Below are positions 30,699 through 38,304 of a DNA stretch of 64,000 nt, one piece after another. The stretch is from Nonomuraea guangzhouensis. Lineage in GTDB: Bacteria; Actinomycetota; Actinomycetes; Streptosporangiales; Streptosporangiaceae. Both the position numbers and the translations under genes were made by a program. Within the stretch, counting starts at the first letter, position 1. Each line of letters starts with the position of its first letter. The notes below the pieces were generated by a model, which was not told where the DNA came from, did no database searches, and saw only the letters and a program-made list of their open reading frames with translations. The stretch lies in the NCBI RefSeq assembly GCF_019396345.1, contig NZ_JAHKRM010000031.1, positions 1 through 64,000 of the forward strand, read 5' to 3'.

Positions 30699-30733
30699 GT
30701 CACCGCAGCCTCCGATCCGAACAGCACGAAGAC

Positions 30734-30762
30734 GCCCCGTCCACGCTTCTGGTGGGCGGGGC
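30734..30762. terminator. Hairpin between convergent genes
   Basis: GCCCCGTCCAC and GTGGGCGGGGC form an 11-bp stem (one G-T pair) with a 7-base loop. Located after the plus-strand gene ending at 30698 and before the minus-strand end at 30788. Confidence 0.65.
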
Positions 30763-30787
30763 GACTCGGCATTGCAGGCTTCCCCAG

Positions 30788-31006
30788 TTACTCGCCGCCG
30801 ACGGCGTCTTCCAGCGCCTTGCGGGCTGCTTTGGGGTCGTCGACCTCGCGCCAGTACTTGTGCTCCTGGATCGCTACGGCCAGTTCGCGGCACTTGCCCT
30901 GGAGGGTCAACCACGCCTGCCCTGCTGCTGCGGGCAGCCGCTTCTGGGCTGCTAGGAAGTCACGGCGCAACTTGATCAGGTCGTCGGGCGGCGTGTAATC
31001 GGCCAT
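30788..31006 (-). CDS. Small helical hypothetical protein
   Basis: 72 residues: MADYTPPDDLIKLRRDFLAA, then WLTLQGKCRELAVAIQEHKY. Highly charged single- or double-helix protein with a GGGGAGAACCGCC leader. This family (PPDDLIxLxxxxxAA) is widespread in actinomycetes with no function known to me. Confidence 0.7.
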   Translation of the reverse strand: MADYTPPDDLIKLRRDFLAAQKRLPAAAGQAWLTLQGKCRELAVAIQEHKYWREVDDPKAARKALEDAVGGE

Positions 31007-31181
31007 GGCGGTTCTCCCCAGGTGAGCGTATGCGAAGCGATCCTAGACCGAACGCGTGTGCGATCAGAGAGGCGGGGCCGGGTGTTGGCCAGAAGCGGAC
31101 GCAGCCTCGCGACAACCAACTCGCCGTGCCTAACGTCTCACCCGGTGTCACGTTCCACTCCCCCACGCAGAGGACTCGAAG

Positions 31182-31634
31182 ATGCGTCCCGTCCCCGCCC
31201 TCGCCGCTGTCGGCACAGCCGCAGCCGTGCTGCTCACCCTCACGCCGGCCGCCCAGGCCGCGACCCCGGCCGTGCAGATCGTGAAGGTCTACTACGACAG
31301 CCCCGGCAGCGATCTACGCTCCAATGCCTCGCTGAACGGCGAGTACGTGGTCATCAAGAACACCACCACGAAGGCGATCAACCTGGGCGGGTGGGCGATC
31401 TCGGACAAGACCGGCTACCGGTACGCGTTCCAGTCCGGCGTCGCATTGAAGCCCGGCAAGACGTACACGCTGCGCACCGGGACGGGCAACGACGGCACCA
31501 GCGGCGTGTACTGGAACCGCAAGGCGTACGTGTGGAACAACGACAAGGACACCGCCTACGTGCGCCGGTCGGACGGCAAGCTGATCGACTCCTGCCCCTA
31601 CAACAGCACCCGCGCCGACTTCACGAACTGCTGA
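31182..31634 (+). CDS. Secreted lamin-tail-domain protein
   Basis: 150 residues. A Sec signal peptide (MRPVPALAAVGTAAAVLLTL, cleavage near AQAA) is followed by a single lamin-tail (LTD) immunoglobulin-like domain: VQIVKVYYDSPG, GEYVVIKNTTTKAINLGGWA, then YRYAFQSGVALKPGKTYTLR and a Cys pair near the end. Bacterial LTD proteins are extracellular, often attached to nucleases or surface proteins; alone the role is unclear. A second, distinct LTD protein is encoded at 34782-35333 beside the lysis genes. A good terminator follows. Confidence 0.8.
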   Translation: MRPVPALAAVGTAAAVLLTLTPAAQAATPAVQIVKVYYDSPGSDLRSNASLNGEYVVIKNTTTKAINLGGWAISDKTGYRYAFQSGVALKPGKTYTLRTGTGNDGTSGVYWNRKAYVWNNDKDTAYVRRSDGKLIDSCPYNSTRADFTNC

Positions 31635-31653
31635 CCCCGGACAGCACGAAACG

Positions 31654-31688
31654 GCCCGCCGCTCCAGATGGGAGCGGCGGGCTCTTCT
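31654..31688 (+). terminator. Intrinsic terminator of the secreted LTD gene
   Basis: GCCCGCCGCTCC and GGAGCGGCGGGC are perfect complements around a 5-base loop, followed by TCTTCT. Confidence 0.85.
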
Positions 31689-31781
31689 GTGCCCAAGCGG
31701 GCCATGCAGATCTTGAACTTATAGATTTAGACCCTCAAGTGTGGGAGCATTTCTATAAGCGCAAGATCCATTGGAGGTGCA

Positions 31782-32459
31782 ATGGGCATCGAGGCCGCCC
31801 GCAACGACGACGAGGACCCCGCGTCAAGGCTATGGGCACTGGGGCGTCTGAAGATCGAGTACTTCCACGACATGATCAAGGCGGGAGAAGCCGACAGGCG
31901 GACCTCGACCCCGAACGATCCAACCACCGGCCCTGGCACGCGCGACTACCTTGCACGTGTTAGCGCCAGCCGCGAGGTCCTCATCAGGGAACTCGGCTGG
32001 AAGCGCCTCAACCACCTCAACATGTCGCTCACGGTCAATCCCGACAAGACCCTGGCCATCACCATTGCCCGTGGGGACGCTCGCACTGGCCAACCCGGGC
32101 GCCCGCACCCGAAGACGCTCCGTCCCCTCGGCGATGCCAAGCAGAGCCTCGTGGAACGAAACCTCGTGCTCCCGGAAGCGCTCTTCGACCTACCCGACAA
32201 GCCTGACGAGGCCACGGTGAACGCCGGCGATCTCGACGGCCTCAAGTCGTGGTTCCTACTTACGCGGCGCGTCGAGATCCAAGGAAAGGTCATCGTCTAC
32301 TGCGAGTTTTCACGCCCTACTGGCCTTGACAGACAAGGGCGCGTCGAGGAGTGGGGCGACCGGATCTGCATGCCCGAGGTCGAGTTCGAGGCCGTAGTGG
32401 ACTACATCCCAGGCAAGGATGACGGGCCGACGTTCGAGGTCAACATCGACGAGCACTAA
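31782..32459 (+). CDS. Unknown partner of the ImmA/IrrE regulator
   Basis: 225 residues with GGAGGTG upstream. Soluble: SRLWALGRLKIEYFHDMIKA, a LNMSLTVNPDKTLAITIARGD strand segment, then SWFLLTRRVEIQGKVIVYCE. The middle section (VSASREVLIRELGWKRLNHL) is helical. No known domain. It sits 44 bases before the XRE-ImmA gene, an arrangement seen in toxin-antitoxin, abortive-infection and element-induction cassettes; here the function is unknown. Confidence 0.65.
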   Translation: MGIEAARNDDEDPASRLWALGRLKIEYFHDMIKAGEADRRTSTPNDPTTGPGTRDYLARVSASREVLIRELGWKRLNHLNMSLTVNPDKTLAITIARGDARTGQPGRPHPKTLRPLGDAKQSLVERNLVLPEALFDLPDKPDEATVNAGDLDGLKSWFLLTRRVEIQGKVIVYCEFSRPTGLDRQGRVEEWGDRICMPEVEFEAVVDYIPGKDDGPTFEVNIDEH

Positions 32460-32503
32460 CCCGAGGATTCCCCGCCCACCGCTCAAGCACCATCGAGGGA
32501 ATC

Positions 32504-33592
32504 ATGGTCACACCATCCCGCATTGCACTCGCTCGACGCCGGCGAGGACTCACCCACGTGGAGTTGTCCGAACTGGTCGGCGTCAGCGCTCAAAGCCTGT
32601 CCAACTACGAGAACGGCCGGCAGGTCCCATACGAGGAGGTCGTTGAGCGTCTCGCCATGGCGCTCAACTTTCCGACCGCGTTCTTCTACGCGAAGGAGGC
32701 CGACCCCATCACTCCGCAGGCGGTCTCCTTCAGGGCGCGCAGCAAACTCCGGGCCACGCATCGCAACATGGCTCTAGCAGCCAGCGACCTGGCAGTGGAG
32801 TTCCACGACTGGCTGACAGCGCGCCTCGGACTGCCGAAACCAGACCTTCCAACCCTAGGCAAGCCGGATCCGGCCACAGCCGCGGCAATGGTCAGGTCCC
32901 GCTGGGGGCTGGGAGTTGCCCCTATCTCCAACATGATTCACCTGCTGGAAGTACACGGCGTCCGCGTCTTCTCCCTCGCCCACGAGTATCAAGACGTCGA
33001 CGCGTTCTCGTTCTACCGAGGGCCGGTCCCATTTGTGTTCCTCAACACCAGCAAGACGGCCGAGCGAAGCCGTTTCGACGCTGCCCACGAGCTCGGCCAC
33101 TTGATCTTGCACTTTGATGAACGCCCTGTGGACCGCCCGCAGGCCGAGGAAGAGGCCAACGCCTTCGCACGGCACTTTCTGATGCCTGCGGAGAGCGTGA
33201 TCGCCCACATGCCGAAGTCGCCTTTCGTTGACCAGATTCTCAGGGGCAAGCACATCTGGAAGGTGTCGGCCCTTGGCCTGACCTATCAGCTACACGATCT
33301 CGGCATGTTGAGCGATTGGAACTACCGAAAGACCTGCATCGAGCTGGGCAAACGCGGTTACAAGACGGCCGAACCGGACGGCATGGATCGTGAAACCTCT
33401 CAACTGCTGGAGAAGGTGTTTCGCGCGCTCCGAGCTAAGGCCATCAGCCCTCGGCAGATAGCGCGTGACCTGCACATCCCAGTTGAGATGCTGAGCGAGT
33501 TCGCCTTCGGACTCACGATGGTAGCCGTGCAGGGTGGCGCATCCGAGCCGCAAGGCCCTCCGCCACAGCTCCGGCTCATCCGATCTAACTGA
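32504..33592 (+). CDS. XRE regulator fused to ImmA/IrrE metallopeptidase
   Basis: 362 residues. XRE helix-turn-helix at about 5-45 (RIALARRRRGLTHVELSELV, then VSAQSLSNYENG). The peptidase domain has HELGH (H195, E196, H199) followed by EEEANAFARHFLMP, which supplies the third ligand. The family includes proteases that cleave a repressor to induce integrative elements and regulators of toxin-antitoxin or stress responses. In this element it could cleave one of the XRE repressors on DNA damage, or work only with its upstream neighbour. The last 80 residues are an extra helical part. Confidence 0.85.
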   Translation: MVTPSRIALARRRRGLTHVELSELVGVSAQSLSNYENGRQVPYEEVVERLAMALNFPTAFFYAKEADPITPQAVSFRARSKLRATHRNMALAASDLAVEFHDWLTARLGLPKPDLPTLGKPDPATAAAMVRSRWGLGVAPISNMIHLLEVHGVRVFSLAHEYQDVDAFSFYRGPVPFVFLNTSKTAERSRFDAAHELGHLILHFDERPVDRPQAEEEANAFARHFLMPAESVIAHMPKSPFVDQILRGKHIWKVSALGLTYQLHDLGMLSDWNYRKTCIELGKRGYKTAEPDGMDRETSQLLEKVFRALRAKAISPRQIARDLHIPVEMLSEFAFGLTMVAVQGGASEPQGPPPQLRLIRSN

Positions 33593-33823
33593 ACGCGCAA
33601 AGAAGCCCACCCGCCCCGAAGGACAGGTGGGCTCCCGTCTGCAGGCGACGGCCCTGACACCGTACGCCGTGGACGGGTAGAGACGCCAGAGAAGCGCCGT
33701 CCGGCTCACGAGATGGGGAACCGGACGGCGCTTCGTTGCATCAGCCCTACGACTGACATTCGCCCACCGAAGCAGACGAGAGGAGGTCAACCGGCGCTGC
33801 CCGCTCGCACCGTCTGATCAAAG
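33593..33823. terminator. Non-coding region with two strong hairpins
   Basis: AGCCCACC (33604-33611) with GGTGGGCT (33626-33633), and AGCGCCGTCCGG (33693-33704) with CCGGACGGCGCT (33721-33732), a perfect 12-bp stem. The first probably terminates the XRE-ImmA operon; the second lies nearer the end of the minus-strand gene and may serve that side. No gene supported. Confidence 0.65.
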
Positions 33824-34057
33824 CTAGCGGCGGCGACGCAAGATCCTCTCGATCACAGCAAGAGCAGCTTTGCGGCGTGCCGCCTTTTTGCTCCACACAG
33901 CGGGGTAGATCACCCCGAAAAGGAATAGCAGGATGATCACCCCCACCGCTAGGGCGACGAGAGGCGACTGACTGGCGATCTGTTGGAAGATCGGCGTCGC
34001 CCCCAGCTCGTGCTCGTACAGGTGAAAGCCTTGCTGGGGTAACGTGGTATTGCTCAA
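33824..34057 (-). CDS. Small single-pass membrane protein
   Basis: 77 residues from a TTG at 34057 with GGAGG five bases upstream; the longer frame is not protein-like. Residues about 35-55 are a hydrophobic helix (LVALAVGVIILLFLFGVIYP) followed by a very basic tail (KKAARRKAALAVIERILRRR). It lies downstream of the late-operon terminator, so it has its own promoter or depends on read-through. Unknown role; size and charge would suit a small phage membrane effector. Confidence 0.55.
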   Translation of the reverse strand: MSNTTLPQQGFHLYEHELGATPIFQQIASQSPLVALAVGVIILLFLFGVIYPAVWSKKAARRKAALAVIERILRRRR

Positions 34058-34085
34058 GGTGGCCTCCGAGGTGACCTTGAGTTGC

Positions 34086-34124
34086 GGCGGCCCCCCGGTG
34101 CTAGCGAGGGGCCGCCTCCTTTTT
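34086..34124 (+). terminator. Plus-strand intrinsic terminator opposite a minus-strand leader
   Basis: GGCGGCCCC (34086-34094) and GGGGCCGCC (34108-34116) form a perfect 9-bp stem, followed by TCCTTTTTG on the plus strand. No plus-strand gene ends just before it, so it may end an unannotated plus-strand RNA antisense to the gene at 33824-34057. On the minus strand it lies in that gene's leader. Confidence 0.6.
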
Positions 34125-34292
34125 GCTCTACGGCGAATCCGTAGAAGAGCATCCTTAACCGAAGGCCATTTATATGGCAAGCGAAACCGTCGCGCCACTA
34201 TGCAAGAAATCCGAGATCCGCAGATTCGGCATGTAACAGCGATGAAATCCGTCGCCAAATCGCGGATAAATGTAGTGCGGCGCACTTCTGGA

Positions 34293-34344
34293 ACACGCCA
34301 AAAGGGCTGGGCCACCCGAAGGTGACCCAGCCCTTTTGGCGTGT
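34293..34344. terminator. Long hairpin terminating the leftward late operon
   Basis: ACACGCCAAAAGGGCTGGGC and its near-perfect complement form a 24-bp stem with one mismatch and a CGAA loop. It carries A4 and T4 blocks within the arms and is probably bidirectional. It lies 75 bases after the holin stop, at the very end of the phage late genes. Confidence 0.85.
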
Positions 34345-34418
34345 CCTGGTTTCCCGCAGCAGAGGCGGACGTGCCTCCAGATGGCGCCCTAGCTCCCGTG
34401 CCTTGTCCTAGTCCACGG

Positions 34419-34772
34419 TCAGGCGCTGGTGACCGCCGTCTCCTTCGGCGTCTGATTCGGCCTCAGCATCAGACCCAGCAGCGCCGACAAGGCGGCGATG
34501 ATGACGCCCTGCTGCTCCGTGGTGAACGTCAGGCCGTCGATCCCGAACGCGACGATGCCCGTCAGGATCGTCTGGGCCGCGCCCGTGAACGCCGCCACGA
34601 CGAACGGGCGTGTGGTCAGCGCCACGATGAGCGCCATCGCCCCGTTCGCGATCGTCATCGTGTAATCAGCGGCATCACCCGTGATCACGCCGAACGCGAC
34701 CACCACAGCCAGCAGCGACTGCAGACCGTACAGGATGGCCGCAGGATCCCGGCCGAAGAGCTTGAACTGCAT
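34419..34772 (-). CDS. Phage holin-like membrane protein
   Basis: 117 residues with three or four membrane segments (LYGLQSLLAVVVAFGVITG, MTIANGAMALIVALTTRPFV, TILTGIVAFGIDGL, VIIAALSALLGLMLRP) and a short polar end. Size, topology and place near the amidase gene fit an actinophage holin that opens the membrane for lysis. It is the last gene of the late operon. Confidence 0.75.
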   Translation of the reverse strand: MQFKLFGRDPAAILYGLQSLLAVVVAFGVITGDAADYTMTIANGAMALIVALTTRPFVVAAFTGAAQTILTGIVAFGIDGLTFTTEQQGVIIAALSALLGLMLRPNQTPKETAVTSA

Positions 34773-34781
34773 GCCAGCCTC

Positions 34782-35333
34782 CTACGGCTTGACGGTGTAG
34801 CCGTTGTCGAAGTCGAACGCGAACGACTCCGCGTTGGCGCCCAGCGTGATCCAGGCGGTGTCTCCGCCGTTGCCCCAGATGTGGCCGTGATAGCCGCAGC
34901 GGGAGTTCATGAACAGCGTGTGGACCGAGCCGCCCGCAGACACTGCGGGGACGCCTCGGCCGCTGTAGACGCGCACCGTGTGGCCAGCCGCGAGCATGAC
35001 GCTGCCGTCCGCGCCCGTGGTGATGCCAGCCAGCGAGGTGACCTTGAGCGTGTTGCAGTTCCGGTCGTTGTCGCCCTCGTGGCTCTTGGCCCACTGGTCA
35101 GCGACGACCAGGCCCGCGACGTTCACGTCCACAGCCGGGCTGCTGACGTTCTTGACGTCCACGAACTCCTGGTTCCTGTTGTAGATCGTGTCGCTGCCGT
35201 ACGCGTTGTAGCCGACCTGCGTGATCGCCAGGCTCGGCACGTCAGCGAACGCGGCAGCCGACGACGTGAGGCCGCCGAGACCCACGGCGAGCGCCAGAGC
35301 GACGAAGACGGCCAGAGACTTGATGGTGCCCAT
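34782..35333 (-). CDS. Secreted lamin-tail-domain protein in the lysis region
   Basis: 183 residues from the ATG at 35333. Signal peptide MGTIKSLAVFVALALAVGLG with cleavage near AAAFA. The LTD-like domain follows: LAITQVGYNAYGSDTIYNRN, EFVDVKNVSSPAVDVNVAGL, then YSGRGVPAV and WGNGGDTAWITLG, very like the tail of the bacterial LTD fold. It differs from the protein at 31182-31634. Its place between endolysin and holin is unusual; possibly it coats the host envelope or the released virion. Confidence 0.7.
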   Translation of the reverse strand: MGTIKSLAVFVALALAVGLGGLTSSAAAFADVPSLAITQVGYNAYGSDTIYNRNQEFVDVKNVSSPAVDVNVAGLVVADQWAKSHEGDNDRNCNTLKVTSLAGITTGADGSVMLAAGHTVRVYSGRGVPAVSAGGSVHTLFMNSRCGYHGHIWGNGGDTAWITLGANAESFAFDFDNGYTVKP

Positions 35334-35415
35334 CGAGGATGCTCTCTCTATCAGGGGACATGCGAAAGGCGCACCACATCGGGTGGCACGCCTCAGGTGA
35401 GGGCAGGGCCCTCGT

Positions 35416-35556
35416 TCAGTTGCTCTCGTCAATCAGGCCCGGCGTGCGATCGCCGGGCTCGTCCTCCGCGGGCTCGGGATGCCGCGGCAGGAACGACTGG
35501 TACGGGAAGTGGTCCAGCCAGATACGGTCCACGATCAGGTGATAGGCGCGGTCCAC
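35416..35556 (-). CDS. Small hypothetical protein after the endolysin
   Basis: 46 residues from a GTG at 35556: MDRAYHLIVDRIWLDHFPYQ, then an acidic Pro-rich tail. It overlaps the last 22 bases of the endolysin gene, in keeping with tight phage packing. Start uncertain. No family recognised. Confidence 0.4.
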   Translation of the reverse strand: MDRAYHLIVDRIWLDHFPYQSFLPRHPEPAEDEPGDRTPGLIDESN

Positions 35557-36314
35557 GCCGCGTCCCAGGTGCGCCGATCCACCGCCCCGGTAGCTGGGAT
35601 GCCCTTCTCCTTCTGGAACGCCTTGCACACGTCCTCATCGGCCTCGGCGAACCAGCCGTCCACGTCGATGCGCCAGCCGCGCTTACGCATCTGCCGCTGC
35701 CACACCTTCACGTCGTCACCCTTCGTCGTGGGCGGCCACGTCAGCCGGCGGGTCCATGCGGGGATCGCGACGTCGTCGTCACCGTCGTCTTCGCCGGCCA
35801 TGGCGTCCCGTACGAGGTCGAGGAACACGTCCCACGGGAAGCCGGTTCCGGGGTCGCTGTGGTCGGACCGTTTGTAGACCGCGCTGACGTCGGCGTGGCT
35901 CGTGAAGCCCTTCCCGCCCGCCTTCAGTTCGGCCCTGGACAGCTTCCGGACAGGGATCTTGTACAGCTTGCACCATCCCGCCGTCACAGCCGCGGCCTGC
36001 TTCAGCATGGACCTGCTGTAGTCGTCCAGCCAGTCGTCGCGCTTCTGCTTAGCGAAGCCCGCGAGCTCCACCTGGAGGCCGTCGGCGTTCGCGCCAGGGG
36101 CCGCCCACGCCGTGTCCTTGTCGGCCACGCACCGCACCACGCTGTTGCTGTCCACTGTCACGTGAGCGGACGCCTCCCGGCTCATGGTGGCGAACATGCG
36201 AGCGCAGTCTTCCGCGGTGGTGGCGGTCTCCGCCCACTCCATGGAGTGCATGACGATCAAGCGAATGGGGGCGATGCGGCCCTTGTGGTAGTGCTTGGCC
36301 TGAACCGTTTTCAA
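35535..36314 (-). CDS. Endolysin: N-acetylmuramoyl-L-alanine amidase with peptidoglycan-binding domain
   Basis: 259 residues from a TTG at 36314 with GAGGGAG upstream; the longer ATG frame enters the collagen gene and was rejected. The amidase_2 domain starts RIAPIRLIVMHSMEWAETA with the first Zn-ligand His, then AHVTVDSNSVVRCVADKDTA, and FTSHADVSAVYKRSDHSDPG with the later His ligands. The C-terminal 70 residues (DDVKVWQRQMRKRGWRIDVD, ending GIPATGAVDRRTWDAAW) are a PG_binding_1 domain. It cuts the amide bond between muramic acid and the stem peptide during lysis. Confidence 0.9.
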   Translation of the reverse strand: MKTVQAKHYHKGRIAPIRLIVMHSMEWAETATTAEDCARMFATMSREASAHVTVDSNSVVRCVADKDTAWAAPGANADGLQVELAGFAKQKRDDWLDDYSRSMLKQAAAVTAGWCKLYKIPVRKLSRAELKAGGKGFTSHADVSAVYKRSDHSDPGTGFPWDVFLDLVRDAMAGEDDGDDDVAIPAWTRRLTWPPTTKGDDVKVWQRQMRKRGWRIDVDGWFAEADEDVCKAFQKEKGIPATGAVDRRTWDAAWTAPIT

Positions 36315-36324
36315 GGTCGCTCCC

Positions 36325-36948
36325 TCACTGAGGCTTGCACGTGTACTTGGTGGATCCGGGCTCGTCAGGCGTGCAGGTGTAGGTGATGACGCCGATCGCG
36401 AATGTCCAGGAGGCCGGCGGCGGGCCAGTCTCGCCCTTGGGCCCGACAACGGTCGAGTCGGCGCCGTCTTTTCCGTCCTTGCCGTCGGCGCCCTGCTCGC
36501 CCTTGGCTCCTGGAGGGCCGGTGACGGTGGCACCGGGCTCGCCCTTGGAGCCGGGGATTCCCTGGAGTCCGGTCGGGCCGGCGGCGCCGTCCTTGCCCGG
36601 CTTTCCGTCTCGTCCTGCGGGCCCAGGCGGACCGCTCGGACCGGTCAGGCCGCGGGGCCCCACGACCGTCTGGCCGGCGGGGCCGACAGGCCCGCGTTCT
36701 CCCTGAGGGCCAGCGGATGGCGACACGAGCGGCACGCCGCCGAGGCGTTTTACCTGCTCGGCCAACACCTGCCCGTCCGACTCCGCCTTCCGGAGTTGGC
36801 TGCGGACGTCGCCGATCGCAGCCATCCCCGCAGCCATCAACCCCGCGAACGCGACTGCGGCGCCCAGAGGCAGCCACCAAGCCCGATGCCGCGACGGCTC
36901 CTCGGTGGCGTCGTCTTCGTCGAGCTCGTCGTGTTCATGGCGGCCCAT
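36325..36948 (-). CDS. Membrane-anchored collagen-like protein
   Basis: 207 residues. An acidic cytoplasmic start is followed by a membrane helix (residues about 24-46, AWWLPLGAAVAFAGLMAAGM), a short coiled coil (VRSQLRKAESDGQVLAEQVK) and about 95 residues of Gly-X-Y repeats with brief breaks (GQTVV, GATVT, GADSTVV), ending in a small Cys-containing domain. Collagen-like segments trimerise; phages usually use them in tail fibres, but the N-terminal membrane anchor points to the host envelope. It lies between the coiled-coil membrane protein and the endolysin, so a spanin-like or lysis role is possible. Confidence 0.85.
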   Translation of the reverse strand: MGRHEHDELDEDDATEEPSRHRAWWLPLGAAVAFAGLMAAGMAAIGDVRSQLRKAESDGQVLAEQVKRLGGVPLVSPSAGPQGERGPVGPAGQTVVGPRGLTGPSGPPGPAGRDGKPGKDGAAGPTGLQGIPGSKGEPGATVTGPPGAKGEQGADGKDGKDGADSTVVGPKGETGPPPASWTFAIGVITYTCTPDEPGSTKYTCKPQ

Positions 36949-36952
36949 CGAC

Positions 36953-37273
36953 TCACGATCCCTTGCTGGTCAGCCACAGTTGGATCAGGAGGATCACCAA
37001 GGGGGACACGAACGCCGTGAACACCGCCGTGACAATCAGCTTGCGGTCGCCGGCGCGTTGAGCCTTCTCAGCGTCCCGCTCCGCCTTCAACGCGGCGATC
37101 TCGCTCTCGTGGTCGTCAAACTGGCGTTGGACCGCGGCCTGGTGTGCCTGAAACAGGTCGTTGGTGACCACTCGGTCCAATCGCGTGTTCAGCGCGTTGA
37201 ACCCCGTTTCGACGGTCCGCCGCAGAGCTTCCACAGTTCGGTGGAGCTCCCATGGGGTGGGCTCATCGGCCAC
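36953..37273 (-). CDS. Coiled-coil membrane protein of the lysis cassette
   Basis: 106 residues. The N-terminal half is a heptad-type coiled coil (LHRTVEALRRTVETGFNALN, HESEIAALKAERDAEKAQRA), then one membrane helix near the C-terminus (LIVTAVFTAFVSPLVILLIQ). This tail-anchored coiled-coil design is common beside holins in actinophages (holin accessory or DUF2746-like). It is directly upstream of the collagen-like gene. Confidence 0.75.
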   Translation of the reverse strand: MADEPTPWELHRTVEALRRTVETGFNALNTRLDRVVTNDLFQAHQAAVQRQFDDHESEIAALKAERDAEKAQRAGDRKLIVTAVFTAFVSPLVILLIQLWLTSKGS

Positions 37274-37447
37274 AGTGCTCCTCGCCGTGGTGTAGGTGGG
37301 TGCCGCCCGCTCGCACCCTCAGACGAGACGGGCGGCACGATCAGGGGCTGTCCTGTAACGCAAAGCGTCCGAATCGGGACAAGCCGTGTAAGTAAACGAG
37401 TGGCGACCGGCAGGCGTCCTCACGAGTCCCAGCCATCTGGAGTCGTC

Positions 37448-38122
37448 ATGGGTTACCCGCAGCAGCCCGGCCAATCCCCGTACGCGCCACCGACCCGCGA
37501 ACGCAGGACGAACGGCTTAGCTGTGGCCGCGCTGGTGCTCGGCCTTACCGGCTTCATCACCTGCGGGTTCACGTCGATCCTGGCCGTCGTCTTCGGCCAT
37601 GTGTCGCTCGGCCAGATCAGGCGGGACGGCACGGACGGGCGCGGCATGGCCCTGGCGGGGACGATCCTCGGCTGGTTCCTGACCGGGGCGTGGCTGCTGT
37701 TCTGGGTGCTGTCGTGGACGGGAGCCATCTCGTCAGTCCTGTACTCGGCCGCCGTCCCGACGCCTGTCGGGCCTGCCCGGACGGGGCTGGAGTTATCGCC
37801 ACAGCCAGGTCAGGCGACCAGCGCACAGCAGCAGGGCGGGCACAAGGTGACGCTCGAAGCGGTCGGCACGGACGGCGCCACGGCCGCGATGAACATCACC
37901 TACAGCAGGGACTTCGAGATTAAGCAGGAGTCGGGCGTCAAGCTGCCGTACGCCAAGGAGTTGGTGTACGACGGCGACCAGCCGCGCCTGTACCTGTGGG
38001 TGCAGAACGCGGGAGACAAGGGCGTCATCGAGTGCAGGATCAAGGTGGATGGGAAGATCATCCGCGAGTCGAAAGCCACCGGGGCCTACGCCGTATGCCA
38101 GGTCACAGCGGACAAGCCTTAG
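37448..38122 (+). CDS. DUF4190 membrane protein, plus-strand cargo gene
   Basis: 224 residues from the ATG at 37448. A short Pro/Gln-rich start, two membrane helices in a typical DUF4190 block (NGLAVAALVLGLTGFITCGF, then GQIRRDGTDGRGMALAGTIL and GWFLTGAWLLFWVLSW), and an extracellular beta domain like MmpS-type C-termini (TYSRDFEIKQESGVKLPYAK). It is transcribed against the surrounding late genes from its own promoter in 37274-37447, overlapping the convergent small gene by 4 bases. It is a likely lysogenic-conversion gene that changes the host surface. Confidence 0.75.
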   Translation: MGYPQQPGQSPYAPPTRERRTNGLAVAALVLGLTGFITCGFTSILAVVFGHVSLGQIRRDGTDGRGMALAGTILGWFLTGAWLLFWVLSWTGAISSVLYSAAVPTPVGPARTGLELSPQPGQATSAQQQGGHKVTLEAVGTDGATAAMNITYSRDFEIKQESGVKLPYAKELVYDGDQPRLYLWVQNAGDKGVIECRIKVDGKIIRESKATGAYAVCQVTADKP

Positions 38123-38304
38123 GCGTCAGGCGTGCTACCGCTGCGCAGCAGCTCGACCTCGGCGGCCAGTTCGTCGCGCTCGGCCATGATTTGCTGGGCG
38201 AGCGCTCGCCATTGCGCAACCTCATCAAACGCTGTGTTGCGCTGGCGAGTCACCTCGGCAAGCACCAGGTCCGTCGGGACGGACAGCGATTGCTCACGCT
38301 CCAC
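38119..38304 (-). CDS. Small coiled-coil protein
   Basis: 61 residues from a GTG at 38304 with GGGGGAT upstream. One long charged helix (LVLAEVTRQRNTAFDEVAQW, then RALAQQIMAERDELAAEVEL). Overlaps the end of the preceding late gene. Small helical proteins in this place may be chaperones for tail-tip proteins; unproven. Confidence 0.55.
   Translation of the reverse strand: MEREQSLSVPTDLVLAEVTRQRNTAFDEVAQWRALAQQIMAERDELAAEVELLRSGSTPDA

Noticed and set aside
34341..36386. 681-codon open frame on the plus strand
   Set aside because: It covers holin, lamin-tail and endolysin genes in antisense; Arg/Asp/His-rich composition is typical of a shadow frame.
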